A stretch of 64,000 nucleotides of DNA from an uncultured Prevotella sp. (GCA_902464615.1 CABQKA010000001.1:300154-364153), one strand, 5' to 3'; shown: positions 1 through 8,132, counted from the stretch's first letter. A program made the numbers and translations. The notes: generated by a model not told the origin, from the letters alone.

Positions 1-416
1 ACGTGGACTACTACGCCTACGGTCCGTGGGAGAACTACTGCGACCGCAAGGACGGCGTGCTTCTGGGCCGCTATTCGGCCACGGTGGACGCCATGCCGGA
101 GCGCTACGTGAAACCGCAGAGCACGGGCGGACGCGAGGGACTGCGCGAACTGACGCTCACGGACGGGAAAGGGTTCGGCCTGAAAGTGGAGACGGAAGGC
201 GACGTGGCCTTTTCCGCACTGCCCTTCACGGACGAGGACCTGATGAACGGCCGGCACATGTGGGAGATGGAGGCACGCCCCTACACCGTGCTCCACCTGG
301 ACGCCTGGACGCGCGGCGTGGGCAACGCCAGCTGCGGACAGGACGTGGACACGCTGCCCATATACCGTGTGCCGCAACGCACGCTCCGCTACAAGCTGCG
401 GCTCAGCGCCATGTAA
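1..416 (+). CDS. Beta-galactosidase (GH2), C-terminal fragment
   Basis: This is the last 138 or so codons of a gene that begins before the window; no start is visible. The fragment has the hallmarks of the C-terminal domain of large GH2 beta-galactosidases (small-chain domain): YGPWENYCDR near its start, an RYVKPQSTGGR-type stretch, SALPFTDEDL, and GVGNASCGQDV close to the end. Such enzymes cleave terminal beta-galactosides and in Bacteroidales are usually periplasmic. The catalytic residues lie upstream and cannot be seen, so activity is inferred from the family. The gene stops with TAA at 414-416. About 70 bases later comes the first 21-bp array, whose first two units form a stem followed by a T run and probably terminate this transcript. 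Confidence 0.85.
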   Translation, partial: VDYYAYGPWENYCDRKDGVLLGRYSATVDAMPERYVKPQSTGGREGLRELTLTDGKGFGLKVETEGDVAFSALPFTDEDLMNGRHMWEMEARPYTVLHLDAWTRGVGNASCGQDVDTLPIYRVPQRTLRYKLRLSAM

Positions 417-485
417 ACGCACACCGGCCAGCCTGCCGCACGCCGGAAACCGCACCGGGCGCTCCGGGCGGAAGGCACAGACGGA

Positions 486-548
486 ACGGGCCTTATCCCT
501 GTTTTTACGGGGCTAAGGCCCGTTTTTTCAGGCATTAGCCCCGTATTG
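486..548. repeat. 21-bp repeat array 1 (3 units), terminator-like
   Basis: Three abutting 21-base units at 486-506, 507-527 and 528-548. The first two are in opposite orientation and form a 14-bp stem (486-499 with 510-523, one mismatch) followed by six T residues (523-528), so on the plus strand the pair looks like an intrinsic terminator for the beta-galactosidase gene. A -7 promoter box follows at 563. Confidence 0.85.
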
Positions 549-552
549 TTCC

Positions 553-570
553 AAATTATCCATATATTTG
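553..570 (+). promoter_or_regulatory. Promoter of the first DUF4252-like gene
   Basis: TATATTTG at 563-570 fits the Bacteroidota -7 consensus TAnnTTTG. It is preceded at the same offset as in the next copy (1333-1350) by AAATTATCC. A canonical TTTG -33 box is not seen. The leader to the ATG at 672 is about 100 bases. Confidence 0.55.
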
Positions 571-671
571 CCGCACGGGGCAGAAAGCGCCGCATGCCAG
601 GCTGCCCGGACACCGCGCGGCTCCATGCACATCCGTCCCGCACTTTTGTTTCACCTCTCATTGTAACTATT

Positions 672-1211
672 ATGAAAAAAGACAGTTACCACTCGTTCTC
701 TACGGCGCTGAAGGCCGGGGCCGCCGCGTTTCTTCTCGCCGCCGCCCCCCTGGGCACCATCCGCGCGACAGCGACAGACCAGCCGGCCCTGTCCGCGGCC
801 ACGACGGCCATTTCCCCCAGCGGAGAATGGAAAGCCTACGACTTCTCGCCACTTTACACCATAAAGGGCGTCACTTACAAAGACCAGCCCGGCTTGGACG
901 CCCAGATTACGAAGGATTTCTCCGTGCGTAGCAACAGATCGCTCACGCTCACCGCCACTTCGCGCAAGGCGCGCAGACATGCCAGGAAAATGCACGCCGA
1001 CATCGCGAAAAACGGGCAATATACCTACATCAGCTCCAACCGGAAGGGCGACGACTGCGTGTATATCTATGCCCACAAGAGCGGCGGGCGGTACAACGAA
1101 GTGCTCATCTTCAAATTCATCGGCAAGCAGGCAAGCATCCTCCAAATAGAAGGCATGTTCAGCTCCTTTGACCTGACCAAAATCTCCGTACAGCTCGAGC
1201 TGAAAGCCTGA
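672..1211 (+). CDS. DUF4252-like secreted protein, copy 1
   Basis: A 179-residue protein of unknown function, first of three tandem paralogues. It begins with a signal peptide (MKKDSYHS..., hydrophobic residues about 15-30). The mature part carries the shared pattern of the family: a WKAYDFSPLY motif, an IKGVTYKD segment, a central alpha-rich stretch, YTYISSNRKGDD, YIYAHKSGG, then ILQIEGMFSSFDLTKI at the end. This matches the general shape of DUF4252 proteins of Bacteroidota, which are small exported proteins without an assigned activity. The ATG at 672 is chosen because it gives a clean signal peptide and lies downstream of the -7 box at 563; the frame is open further upstream but that part overlaps the promoter and repeat array. 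Confidence 0.75.
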   Translation: MKKDSYHSFSTALKAGAAAFLLAAAPLGTIRATATDQPALSAATTAISPSGEWKAYDFSPLYTIKGVTYKDQPGLDAQITKDFSVRSNRSLTLTATSRKARRHARKMHADIAKNGQYTYISSNRKGDDCVYIYAHKSGGRYNEVLIFKFIGKQASILQIEGMFSSFDLTKISVQLELKA

Positions 1212-1265
1212 CTGCCGCCCGCACAGCGCCCCGACAGGCGCTGCCGGAAGGAAAGTCCAGGCAAA

Positions 1266-1328
1266 ACGGGCATAAGCCCGGTTTTTACGCGCCTTAGGCC
1301 CGTTTTCACAAGCCTAAGGCGCGTATTT
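1266..1328. repeat. 21-bp repeat array 2 (3 units)
   Basis: Units at 1266-1286, 1287-1307 and 1308-1328. Units two and three pair perfectly over 13 bp (1287-1299 with 1312-1324). The stem sequence, with CGCGCC against GGCGCG, differs from that of array 1, so the pairing has been kept while the bases changed. Unit one is itself a small hairpin followed by five T. Confidence 0.85.
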
Positions 1329-1332
1329 CCCG

Positions 1333-1350
1333 AAATTATCCGTAACTTTG
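1333..1350 (+). promoter_or_regulatory. Promoter of the second DUF4252-like gene
   Basis: TAACTTTG at 1343-1350 matches TAnnTTTG. The block from the end of array 2 through this box (GTATTT, then AAATTATCC, then -7) closely resembles the block at 543-570 in sequence and spacing, pointing to duplication of array, promoter and gene together. Confidence 0.55.
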
Positions 1351-1450
1351 GAGGTCCAGGGCCGGCCGTGCCACACGGCTGCGGCGTCCGCACGCCAAAT
1401 GGCGGGTACGGCCCGGAACCTCAATTCATCCCCAGACAAACGGACCGACC

Positions 1451-1963
1451 ATGACCCGCACTTACCTTTTCGCCCTCTCCGCCGTCGCGGCCGCCGCGAC
1501 GCTGTTTCTCCCGCCGGCCTGCGAGCCGGCCACTGCGGCCGCAGCCGGCCCGGCGGTCGCCACTGCCGTGCCCAACGCCCCCAAGTGGAAGGGTTGCGAC
1601 CTATCCGCTTTTTCCCACCTGGACGGCGCGGCTTATTCCGAGAAGTCCGGCACGCCCGCCGTTTTCTCGCAAGACTTCTCGCTGCCCACCACCCGGCTTG
1701 TGCAAATCTCCACCACCGCGCGTGCGGCACAGAAACAGGTCGAGGCACTCCGCGACCGCACGGACGACGACGCGCGATACCAGCACGTGAGCACCATCCG
1801 CGAGGAAGACCGCAGCATCTACCTCTACGCCCACGCCGGGGAAGGCGGGTACGACGAAATCCTCACGTTCGGCATCTCCGAAGAGGAAAACACCATACTC
1901 CAACTGCTGGGCAAATTCTCGACCGACGACCTCCTGGCGGTAGTCCGGCAGTTCACACACTAA
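1451..1963 (+). CDS. DUF4252-like secreted protein, copy 2
   Basis: A 170-residue paralogue of the proteins at 672 and 1999. It has an Ala-rich signal peptide (residues about 1-33); a Cys at about 24 sits in a poor lipobox context (PPAC), so export by signal peptidase I is more likely than lipidation. It keeps the family landmarks WKGCDLSAFSHLDG, RYQHVSTIREED, IYLYAHAGEGGYDEIL and the closing LLGKFSTDDLLAV. Function is unknown; the family is found mainly in Bacteroidota. It sits 35 bases before the third copy with no promoter in between, so copies 2 and 3 are probably one transcript. Confidence 0.75.
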   Translation: MTRTYLFALSAVAAAATLFLPPACEPATAAAAGPAVATAVPNAPKWKGCDLSAFSHLDGAAYSEKSGTPAVFSQDFSLPTTRLVQISTTARAAQKQVEALRDRTDDDARYQHVSTIREEDRSIYLYAHAGEGGYDEILTFGISEEENTILQLLGKFSTDDLLAVVRQFTH

Positions 1964-1998
1964 AAACTACGGCACAGCCCTTCAAAAACGGACCACAG

Positions 1999-2529
1999 AT
2001 GACCAGAAAACGCCCCACACGCTGCCGCACCGCTTTCGCGGCGCTGGCCCTTATCCTTTGCACGACATCCGCCCCATCGGCCGGGCGGACGCATGGGCAG
2101 GCCGTTCCCGCCGCCACTCCGGCCGTCGCGGCGGCAAGCCGGACACACGACGACTGGAAAGGCTTCGACCTGTCGCCCTACTACGAAATGGAAGGCGTGA
2201 CCCACAGCCGGATGTCCAAAGCGGCCCTGCAGTTCATCCCCCAGCTGGCCGACAAGGCAGAAAGCATCACGATGCTGGCCACTACGGCCAAGAAACCGGC
2301 CAAGGCATTTGAAAAAGTGCGCAACGAGATAGACAGCGACAGCCGCTACGAAAGCCTGGCCTCGGCCAAGAACGAGGAGCTCACCTTCTACATCTACGGA
2401 CACGGGCAAGACGACAGCTACGACGAGATGCTCTGTTTCGTCCAGGTAGAAGGCATCTACACCGTGGCCCAAATCATGGGGAAATTCACGGAAAAAGACC
2501 TCACAGCCATCATGAGTACCATCCGCTGA
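1999..2529 (+). CDS. DUF4252-like secreted protein, copy 3
   Basis: A 176-residue paralogue. The ATG at 1999 opens an exported protein with a basic N terminus (MTRKRPTRCR), a hydrophobic core and a long Ala-rich linker before DDWKGFDLSPYYEMEGVTH. It shares YESLASAKNEELTFYIYGHG, YDEML and the terminal IMGKFTEKDLTAI with its neighbours. The three copies have diverged strongly in sequence while keeping the same motif order, which suggests an old duplication with separate roles rather than a recent amplification. No catalytic motif is visible. A 15-bp stem at 2552-2596 closes the transcript. Confidence 0.75.
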   Translation: MTRKRPTRCRTAFAALALILCTTSAPSAGRTHGQAVPAATPAVAAASRTHDDWKGFDLSPYYEMEGVTHSRMSKAALQFIPQLADKAESITMLATTAKKPAKAFEKVRNEIDSDSRYESLASAKNEELTFYIYGHGQDDSYDEMLCFVQVEGIYTVAQIMGKFTEKDLTAIMSTIR

Positions 2530-2551
2530 GCCAGCCTGCGCACCACACCCC

Positions 2552-2600
2552 GCCTCCGCGCCCGGACACGCCAAACGCGTATCCGGGCGCGGAGGCCGCT
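2552..2600 (+). terminator. Terminator after the DUF4252-like genes
   Basis: Perfect 15-bp inverted repeat GCCTCCGCGCCCGGA (2552-2566) with its complement at 2582-2596 and a 15-base loop. Only a weak T run (CTTTAT) follows, so termination efficiency is uncertain. Confidence 0.7.
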
Positions 2601-2679
2601 TTATGCCCCAGTCGCGGGAAGCGTGACAGGCCATATGAAAATTAAGTCACACTATATTCAGATTATATAAAATAATTAC

Positions 2680-2719
2680 ATGAATAGTTTGCATAAATAA
2701 GATTTAATGTGTACTTTTG
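2680..2719 (+). promoter_or_regulatory. argR promoter with possible ARG box
   Basis: TTTG at 2688-2691 and TACTTTTG at 2712-2719 are 20 bases apart, a textbook Bacteroidota promoter. ATGAATAgtttGCATAAATA at 2680-2699 overlaps the -33 box and resembles the ArgR operator (TGAATnnnnnATTCA type, right half imperfect). Autorepression by ArgR with arginine is inferred, not shown. Confidence 0.6.
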
Positions 2720-2734
2720 CCGCAACAATTGAAA

Positions 2735-3226
2735 ATGATTACAGAAATGAACGAGAGAACACAACGCCTTAATGCGCTTCGGGCCATCCTGAGCGAAACG
2801 GAAGCCGAAAGCCAGGAGTTTATCCGCCAAGAATTATCGCGACGCGGCTTCGACGTAACGCAGGCCACCCTGTCGCGCGACCTGCGCACCCTGCGGGCGG
2901 CCAAAGTGCTCGACACCCGCGGGCACCGCTACATCCTCCCGGACCATCCGCTCTACCGCCGCACGGCAACCCCCGCGCCCCTTGCCGACTATCACCATAA
3001 CTACGGATTCATCTCCATCAACTTCTCGGGGAACGTCGCCATCCTGCACACGCGCCCCGGCTACGCAGGCGGGCTGGCCTCGGACATAGACACCCACCAC
3101 TTGAGCAACGTGGCGGGCACACTGGCAGGCGACGACACCATCCTGCTCATCATGACGGAAGGCGCAGACCGCAACGAACTGATAGACGAACTCTCCGGCG
3201 TCATTCCGGCACTCAAAAGAAAATAA
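2735..3226 (+). CDS. argR: Arginine repressor ArgR
   Basis: Transcriptional regulator of arginine metabolism, 163 residues from the ATG at 2735. Residues about 5-70 form the winged helix (RLNALRAILSETEAESQEFI...TQATLSRDLRTLRAAKV), and the C-terminal part carries the hexamerisation and arginine-binding domain with the diagnostic GTLAGDDTILLI. ArgR hexamers bind ARG boxes when arginine is plentiful. A TTG 18 bases upstream is in frame but lies inside the -7 box, so it cannot be the start; an ATG at 2747 is a possible alternative. It heads a five-gene cluster and is 75 bases from the GNAT gene. It is probably autoregulated, given the operator-like sequence over its promoter. Confidence 0.92.
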   Translation: MITEMNERTQRLNALRAILSETEAESQEFIRQELSRRGFDVTQATLSRDLRTLRAAKVLDTRGHRYILPDHPLYRRTATPAPLADYHHNYGFISINFSGNVAILHTRPGYAGGLASDIDTHHLSNVAGTLAGDDTILLIMTEGADRNELIDELSGVIPALKRK

Positions 3227-3301
3227 AACACAGCCGCCCGACCGGCCCGACGCCCGCCGCGCCAGCAGGCAGACGGGCATGCGGAACGGAGACGCATAGA
3301 C

Positions 3302-3964
3302 ATGAACACAATGGAAGAATACAACGACGGCATCAGAGTATTCGTGGCCGACGCTTCCCACGAGAAATACGTGGACACCATACTCCAAGCCATCACAGAC
3401 GCAGCCAAAGTGCGCGGCTCGGGTATTGCCTCGCGCACACACGAATACCTGGCGACGAAAATGCGCGAGCGCAAAGCTATCCTGGCCCTTTACGGCGAGG
3501 AGTTCGCAGGATTCTGCTACATCGAAAGCTGGGAGAACAAGCACTACGTGGCCAACTCGGGACTGATTGTAGTACCGAAATTCCGCGGGCACCACTTGGC
3601 CACACGCATCAAACGGCTCGCCTTCTCGCTGAGCCGCCTGCGGTGGCCGCAAGCCAAGCTCTTCGGCCTGACCAGTTCGGGGGCCGTGATGCGCATCAAT
3701 ACGGCACTCGGTTACGTCCCCGTGCCGTTCTCCGAGCTGACACAGGACGATGAATACTGGAAAGGGTGCGGCACGCCCGAACATCCGTGCTGCATCAACT
3801 GCGACGTGCTGGCCCGCACCGGACGTAAGTACTGCGTGTGCACGGGCATGCTTTACGACCCGGCACACCACCCCAACGAACCGCTTCCCGTAGAACTGGC
3901 CGAAGATGTCGTCAAGTTCGTGCTCGAAGCCGAGAAGAAAGAAAGTAAAACCCCAACCTTATAA
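3302..3964 (+). CDS. GNAT acyltransferase, candidate N-acylglutamate synthase
   Basis: A 220-residue GNAT-fold acyltransferase lying between argR and argG (2 bases before the latter). The acyl-CoA loop is seen as PKFRGHHLATRIKR at about residues 92-105, with a preceding strand ANSGLIVV. The C-terminal quarter has a cluster of six Cys (156, 163, 164, 167, 178, 180) that could bind a metal. Bacteroidota make arginine through N-succinylated intermediates and commonly lack classical argA or argJ; a GNAT at this locus is the natural candidate for the first step, acylation of glutamate. The family assignment is firm. The substrate is inferred from position only and I cannot tell succinyl from acetyl transfer. 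Confidence 0.7.
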   Translation: MNTMEEYNDGIRVFVADASHEKYVDTILQAITDAAKVRGSGIASRTHEYLATKMRERKAILALYGEEFAGFCYIESWENKHYVANSGLIVVPKFRGHHLATRIKRLAFSLSRLRWPQAKLFGLTSSGAVMRINTALGYVPVPFSELTQDDEYWKGCGTPEHPCCINCDVLARTGRKYCVCTGMLYDPAHHPNEPLPVELAEDVVKFVLEAEKKESKTPTL

Positions 3965-3966
3965 AC

Positions 3967-5172
3967 ATGGCAAAAAAGAAAGTAGTCGTGGCCTACAGCG
4001 GCGGTCTGGACACCTCCTATACCGTGATGTACCTGGCCAAGGAGCTTGGCTACGAAGTATATGCCGCCTGCGCCAATACCGGCGGTTTCAGCGAAGAACA
4101 GTTGCGCACGAACGAGGAGAACGCTTACCGGCTCGGCGCAGAGAAGTACGTCACACTCGACGTGACGCACGAATACTACGAGAAGAGTCTCAAGTACATG
4201 ATCTACGGGAACGTGTTGCGCAACAACGTTTACCCGATCTCCGTCAGCTCGGAGCGTATCTTCCAGGGCATAGCCATTGCCCGCTACGCCAAGGAAATCG
4301 GGGCCGACGCCATAGCCCACGGTTCGACAGGAGCAGGCAACGACCAAGTGCGCTTCGACATGACGTTCCTGGTCATGTGCCCGGAGATGGAAATCATCAC
4401 CCTCACGCGCGACCGTAACCTGACGCGCCAGGAGGAAGTGGACTTCCTGAACAGCCACGGCTTCAAGGCCGACTTCGCCAAGTTGAAATACAGCTACAAC
4501 GTAGGCCTGTGGGGAACAAGCATCTGCGGCGGCGAAATCCTCGATTCGCGGGAAGGACTGCCCGAAACGGCCTATCTCAAGCAAGTGACCAAAACGGGAA
4601 CGGAACGCCTGGAGCTGTCGTTTGAGAAAGGCGAGCTGAAAGCGGTCAACGGCGAACGCTTCGACGACCCTGTCGCCGCCATCCGCAAGGTAGAGGAAAT
4701 CGGCGCGGCCTACGGCATCGGACGCGACATGCACGTCGGCGACACAATCATCGGTATAAAAGGCCGCGTGGGCTTTGAGGCCGCCGCGCCCATGCTTATC
4801 ATCGGCGCGCACCGCTTCCTGGAAAAATACACGCTCTCTAAGTGGCAGCAGTACTGGAAAGACCAAGTGGCCAACTGGTACGGCATGTTCCTCCACGAGA
4901 GCCAGTATCTCGAGCCCGTCATGCGGGACATCGAGGCCATGCTCGAGTCCTCGCAGCGCCACGTCAACGGAACCGCCATACTCGAACTGCGGCCGCTCGG
5001 CTTCAGCACGGTCGGCGTAGACAGCCCCGACGACCTGGTGAAAACGAAATTCGGCGAATACGGCGAAACACAGAAGGGATGGACAGCAGAAGACGCCAAG
5101 GGATTCATCAAAGTACTGTCCACGCCCCTGCGCGTGTTCTACGCCAACCACCCCGACGACGAAAACGTCTGA
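3967..5172 (+). CDS. argG: Argininosuccinate synthase
   Basis: Joins citrulline and aspartate with ATP to give argininosuccinate, the penultimate step of arginine synthesis, in the cytosol. The 401-residue product has the N-type ATP-pyrophosphatase loop AYSGGLDTS (residues 9-17), the citrulline/aspartate-binding segment HGSTGAGNDQVRFDM, and SVSSERIFQG. Length is normal for the family. It starts 2 bases after the GNAT gene and is followed by argC after 29 bases, so the three are surely co-transcribed. The ATG at 3967 directly precedes the conserved KKKVVVAYSGG start. Confidence 0.95.
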   Translation: MAKKKVVVAYSGGLDTSYTVMYLAKELGYEVYAACANTGGFSEEQLRTNEENAYRLGAEKYVTLDVTHEYYEKSLKYMIYGNVLRNNVYPISVSSERIFQGIAIARYAKEIGADAIAHGSTGAGNDQVRFDMTFLVMCPEMEIITLTRDRNLTRQEEVDFLNSHGFKADFAKLKYSYNVGLWGTSICGGEILDSREGLPETAYLKQVTKTGTERLELSFEKGELKAVNGERFDDPVAAIRKVEEIGAAYGIGRDMHVGDTIIGIKGRVGFEAAAPMLIIGAHRFLEKYTLSKWQQYWKDQVANWYGMFLHESQYLEPVMRDIEAMLESSQRHVNGTAILELRPLGFSTVGVDSPDDLVKTKFGEYGETQKGWTAEDAKGFIKVLSTPLRVFYANHPDDENV

Positions 5173-5201
5173 CATAACTCCAACGTATCACCATTCCTAC
5201 C

Positions 5202-6170
5202 ATGATCAGAATTGGCATAGTTGGCGGCGCGGGCTACACGGCAGGCGAGTTGTGCCGCCTCCTGCTCAATCACCCGGAAGCCGAGATCGCGTTCATCAAC
5301 AGTGAAAGCAACGCCGGGAACCTCGTGGCCGACGTTCACGCGGGACTTTACGGCGAGACAGACCTGCGATTCACAGACCAGCTGCCCTTCGAAGAAGCCG
5401 ACGTCGTGTTCTTCTGCTTCGGACACGGGAAGAGCACGCAGTTTCTCGCAGACCACTACATTCCCGCAGGAGTACGCATCATCGACCTGGCACAGGACTT
5501 CCGGCTCGAGGCGGAGGACAACGACTTCGTCTACGGGCTTCCGGAGCTGAACCGTCCGAAGCTGACCGGAGCCTGCCATGTGGCCAATCCGGGATGCTTC
5601 GCCACGTGCATACAGCTCGGCCTCCTGCCGCTGGCACAGGCCGGCCTGCTCGAAGGAGACATAACCGTAAACGCCATCACGGGTTCGACCGGAGCCGGCG
5701 TGAAGCCTTCGGCCACGACCCACTTCTCCTGGCGTACCGGCAACATAAGCATTTACAAACCCTTCGAGCATCAGCACGTGCCTGAAATCCTGCAATCGCT
5801 CCGACAGCTGCAACCCTCATTCGACGGCGCGGTAGACTTCATCCCCTACCGCGGCGACTTCGCCCGCGGCATCTTCGCCACCGAGGTGCTGCGCTGCGAT
5901 GTCGCGGACGACGAAGTGGCCCAGCTCTACCGCGACTTCTACGACGAGGCCCCCTTCACGCACTACTCCGACCGCCCCATAGACCTCAAGCAAGTGGTCA
6001 ACACGAACAAATGCCTCATCCACACCGAGCGTCACGGCGACAAGCTCCTCGTCACCGCATGTATCGACAACCTGCTCAAGGGAGCTTCCGGGCAGGCCGT
6101 ACAAAACATGAACCTCATGTTCGACCTGGAAGAGACCACCGGACTCCGCCTCAAGCCCGTAGCTTTCTAA
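5202..6170 (+). CDS. argC: N-acyl-gamma-glutamyl-phosphate reductase
   Basis: NADPH-dependent reduction of N-acyl-glutamyl phosphate to the semialdehyde, third step of arginine synthesis. The 322-residue protein has the nucleotide-binding GGAGYTAGELCRLL at the N terminus (residues 8-21) and the active-site Cys132 in HVANPGCFATC. It is somewhat shorter than the long-type ArgC enzymes, as usual in Bacteroidota. In this phylum the natural substrate is probably the succinylated compound. It sits between argG and argD with short spacers (29 and 22 bases), consistent with one operon. Confidence 0.93.
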   Translation: MIRIGIVGGAGYTAGELCRLLLNHPEAEIAFINSESNAGNLVADVHAGLYGETDLRFTDQLPFEEADVVFFCFGHGKSTQFLADHYIPAGVRIIDLAQDFRLEAEDNDFVYGLPELNRPKLTGACHVANPGCFATCIQLGLLPLAQAGLLEGDITVNAITGSTGAGVKPSATTHFSWRTGNISIYKPFEHQHVPEILQSLRQLQPSFDGAVDFIPYRGDFARGIFATEVLRCDVADDEVAQLYRDFYDEAPFTHYSDRPIDLKQVVNTNKCLIHTERHGDKLLVTACIDNLLKGASGQAVQNMNLMFDLEETTGLRLKPVAF

Positions 6171-6192
6171 ACCCGCTATCACACTTTCCTAC

Positions 6193-7326
6193 ATGAACCT
6201 CTATCCTGTCTATCCCCTCTTCAACATCAATATCGTCAAGGGGCGCGGCTGCCACGTCTGGGACGACAAGGGCAACGAATACCTGGACCTCTACGGCGGC
6301 CACGCCGTCATCAGCATCGGCCACTGCCACCCGCACTACGTGGAGCAGATCGGCCGTCAGCTTGAGCGGCTCGGCTTCTACTCCAACTCCGTAATCAACG
6401 GTTTGCAGGAGGAACTGGCCCGCCGTCTCGGCCCGGCCTGCGGTTACGACGACTACCGCCTCTTCCTGGTCAATTCCGGCGCCGAGGCAAACGAGAACGC
6501 GCTGAAGCTGGCCTCCTTCCATACGGGCCGGCGCCGCATCCTGGCTGCCCGGCAGGCTTTCCACGGACGCACGTCGCTGGCCGTCGAGGCTACGGACAAC
6601 CCGCGCATCACGGCTCCCGTGAACGAAGGCGGACACGTGACGTTCCTGCCCCTGAACGACCTGACGGCCTTTGAAAACGAACTGGCCAAAGGCGACGTGG
6701 CCGCCGTCATCGTCGAAGCCATACAGGGCGTGGGGGGCATACGCCTGGCCACCGCCGAATTCATGCAAGGCCTGCGGCGCGCCTGCGACGAAAGCGGCAC
6801 CGTGCTCGTCTGCGACGAAATACAGTGCGGATACGGCCGGAGCGGACGTTTCTTCGCTCACCAGCACCTCGGAGTAAAACCGGACCTTATCACGTGCGCC
6901 AAAGGCATCGGCAACGGCTTCCCCATGGGAGCCGTACTCGTCGGACCGCAGTTTGAGGCCGTCTACGGCCAGCTGGGCACCACCTTCGGCGGCAACCACC
7001 TGGCCTGCGCGGCAGCGCTCGCAGTGCTCGACGTCATGGAGAATGAACACCTCGTGGACAATGCCGCACGCGTCGGCACATACCTTTCCGAGGAACTGGG
7101 CCGGCTGGCCGCCGCCCATCCGGACATCCTGGAAGTGCGGGGCCGCGGACTGATGATCGGCATCGAATTTTCCGGCCCGGTCAAGGAGCTGCGCCAGCGG
7201 CTCGTCTTCGACGAACACGTATTCACCGGCGCAGCCTCCACCAACATTCTGCGCCTGCTCCCCCCGCTCTGCCTCAGCAAGCAGGAGGCCGACGACTTCC
7301 TGCAACGCCTGGCCCGCGCGCTCTGA
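6193..7326 (+). CDS. argD: N-acylornithine aminotransferase
   Basis: PLP-dependent class III aminotransferase that converts N-acyl-glutamate semialdehyde to N-acylornithine with glutamate as donor. In 377 residues: YLDLYGGHAV near the N terminus, NSGAEANENALK phosphate-binding segment (about 94-105), FHGRT, DEIQCGYGRSG with Asp208, and the PLP lysine Lys237 in CAKGIGNGFPMGA. Substrate is assigned from the argR-GNAT-argG-argC context; ornithine or succinyl-diaminopimelate aminotransferases look alike. It closes the cluster. In several Bacteroides genomes proC follows here, but in this window a repeat array and a convergent tetR gene come next. Confidence 0.9.
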   Translation: MNLYPVYPLFNINIVKGRGCHVWDDKGNEYLDLYGGHAVISIGHCHPHYVEQIGRQLERLGFYSNSVINGLQEELARRLGPACGYDDYRLFLVNSGAEANENALKLASFHTGRRRILAARQAFHGRTSLAVEATDNPRITAPVNEGGHVTFLPLNDLTAFENELAKGDVAAVIVEAIQGVGGIRLATAEFMQGLRRACDESGTVLVCDEIQCGYGRSGRFFAHQHLGVKPDLITCAKGIGNGFPMGAVLVGPQFEAVYGQLGTTFGGNHLACAAALAVLDVMENEHLVDNAARVGTYLSEELGRLAAAHPDILEVRGRGLMIGIEFSGPVKELRQRLVFDEHVFTGAASTNILRLLPPLCLSKQEADDFLQRLARAL

Positions 7327-7362
7327 CACAGTGCGCCGCCGGCGGCACTCCCCATACGCGCC

Positions 7363-7425
7363 ACGGTCCTTAGCCCAGTCTCTACGGGGCTAAGGACCGT
7401 GGCGACGGCGCTTAGCGGCGGTGCC
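7363..7425. repeat. 21-bp repeat array 3 (3 units)
   Basis: Units at 7363-7383, 7384-7404 and 7405-7425, between the convergent argD and tetR genes. Units one and two form a perfect 14-bp stem (ACGGTCCTTAGCCC at 7363-7376 with 7387-7400). The T/A pair inside it departs from the family consensus on both sides at once. It could serve as a terminator in both directions, though no long T run follows. Confidence 0.85.
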
Positions 7426-7467
7426 GGGGCCATACGCCGCAAAGCTCCAGGCTACGCCGGGGCAACG

Positions 7468-8109
7468 CTAACTATGGTGCCTCTTGTAGTCTTCCATAAA
7501 CTCGTCTATAAGCGCAATGCCGCGCATCGTGGCGCAACCGCGCACGATGACGAGCACCGTATTGACGAAAAGTTCCACAAAGGCATAGCCCTCAAAGACC
7601 TGGCTGGCAAACACGCTCTCCAACTGGTGGCTGAGCAGCGCATAGACCACACGGTAATTCACATCGGGCCGGAAATAGCCCTGCTCCACGCCGCGGTTGA
7701 AAAAAGCCACGGCACTCTCCGCATCCGCCTTGCGACGCATGGAAACATAGTTCTTGACGCGAGGATACTTGACCACCTCGGCCAGAAACATAGGCTGCAA
7801 TTGCCCATAGTTGCGCATCTGCTCCCTGAACTCCGTCAGGATGACGCCGAGCACATTGTCCGCCTTGTCCAGCAACGGCCCCATGCGGCGGCGGTTAGCC
7901 TCATCCTGCTCCCGGACACAGGCCAGGAGCAGGTCTTCCTTGTCCACGAACAATTGATAGAGCGTCCGTTTCGACATTTGCAGACGACGGGCAACGTCGT
8001 CCATAGTCACATTCTTCACCCCTTCGGTGCGGAACGCCTCAAGCGCCACGCTGATCACATTGTGCTGAATCATCGCGCGCGCCGAAGCATCGTGCATAAT
8101 CCCTTTCAT
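7468..8109 (-). CDS. TetR-family transcriptional regulator
   Basis: A 213-residue regulator with the N-terminal TetR helix-turn-helix at about residues 20-60 (ALEAFRTEGVKNVTMDDVA, then MSKRTLYQLFVDKEDLL). The C-terminal ligand-binding domain shows no recognisable signature, so the inducer is unknown. It is divergent from the small outer-membrane protein gene at 8351; the 241 bases between them carry promoters in both directions, which makes that gene a plausible target. It converges with argD. The start at 8109 follows a good promoter by 23 bases; an internal ATG four codons on is an alternative. Confidence 0.85.
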   Translation of the reverse strand: MKGIMHDASARAMIQHNVISVALEAFRTEGVKNVTMDDVARRLQMSKRTLYQLFVDKEDLLLACVREQDEANRRRMGPLLDKADNVLGVILTEFREQMRNYGQLQPMFLAEVVKYPRVKNYVSMRRKADAESAVAFFNRGVEQGYFRPDVNYRVVYALLSHQLESVFASQVFEGYAFVELFVNTVLVIVRGCATMRGIALIDEFMEDYKRHHS

Positions 8110-8132
8110 AAGTTCTTACGTTTTTTCTTGGT

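Noticed and set aside
2717..2734. TTG at 2717 as the argR start
   Set aside because: The TTG lies within the -7 promoter box TACTTTTG, so it would not be in the transcript.
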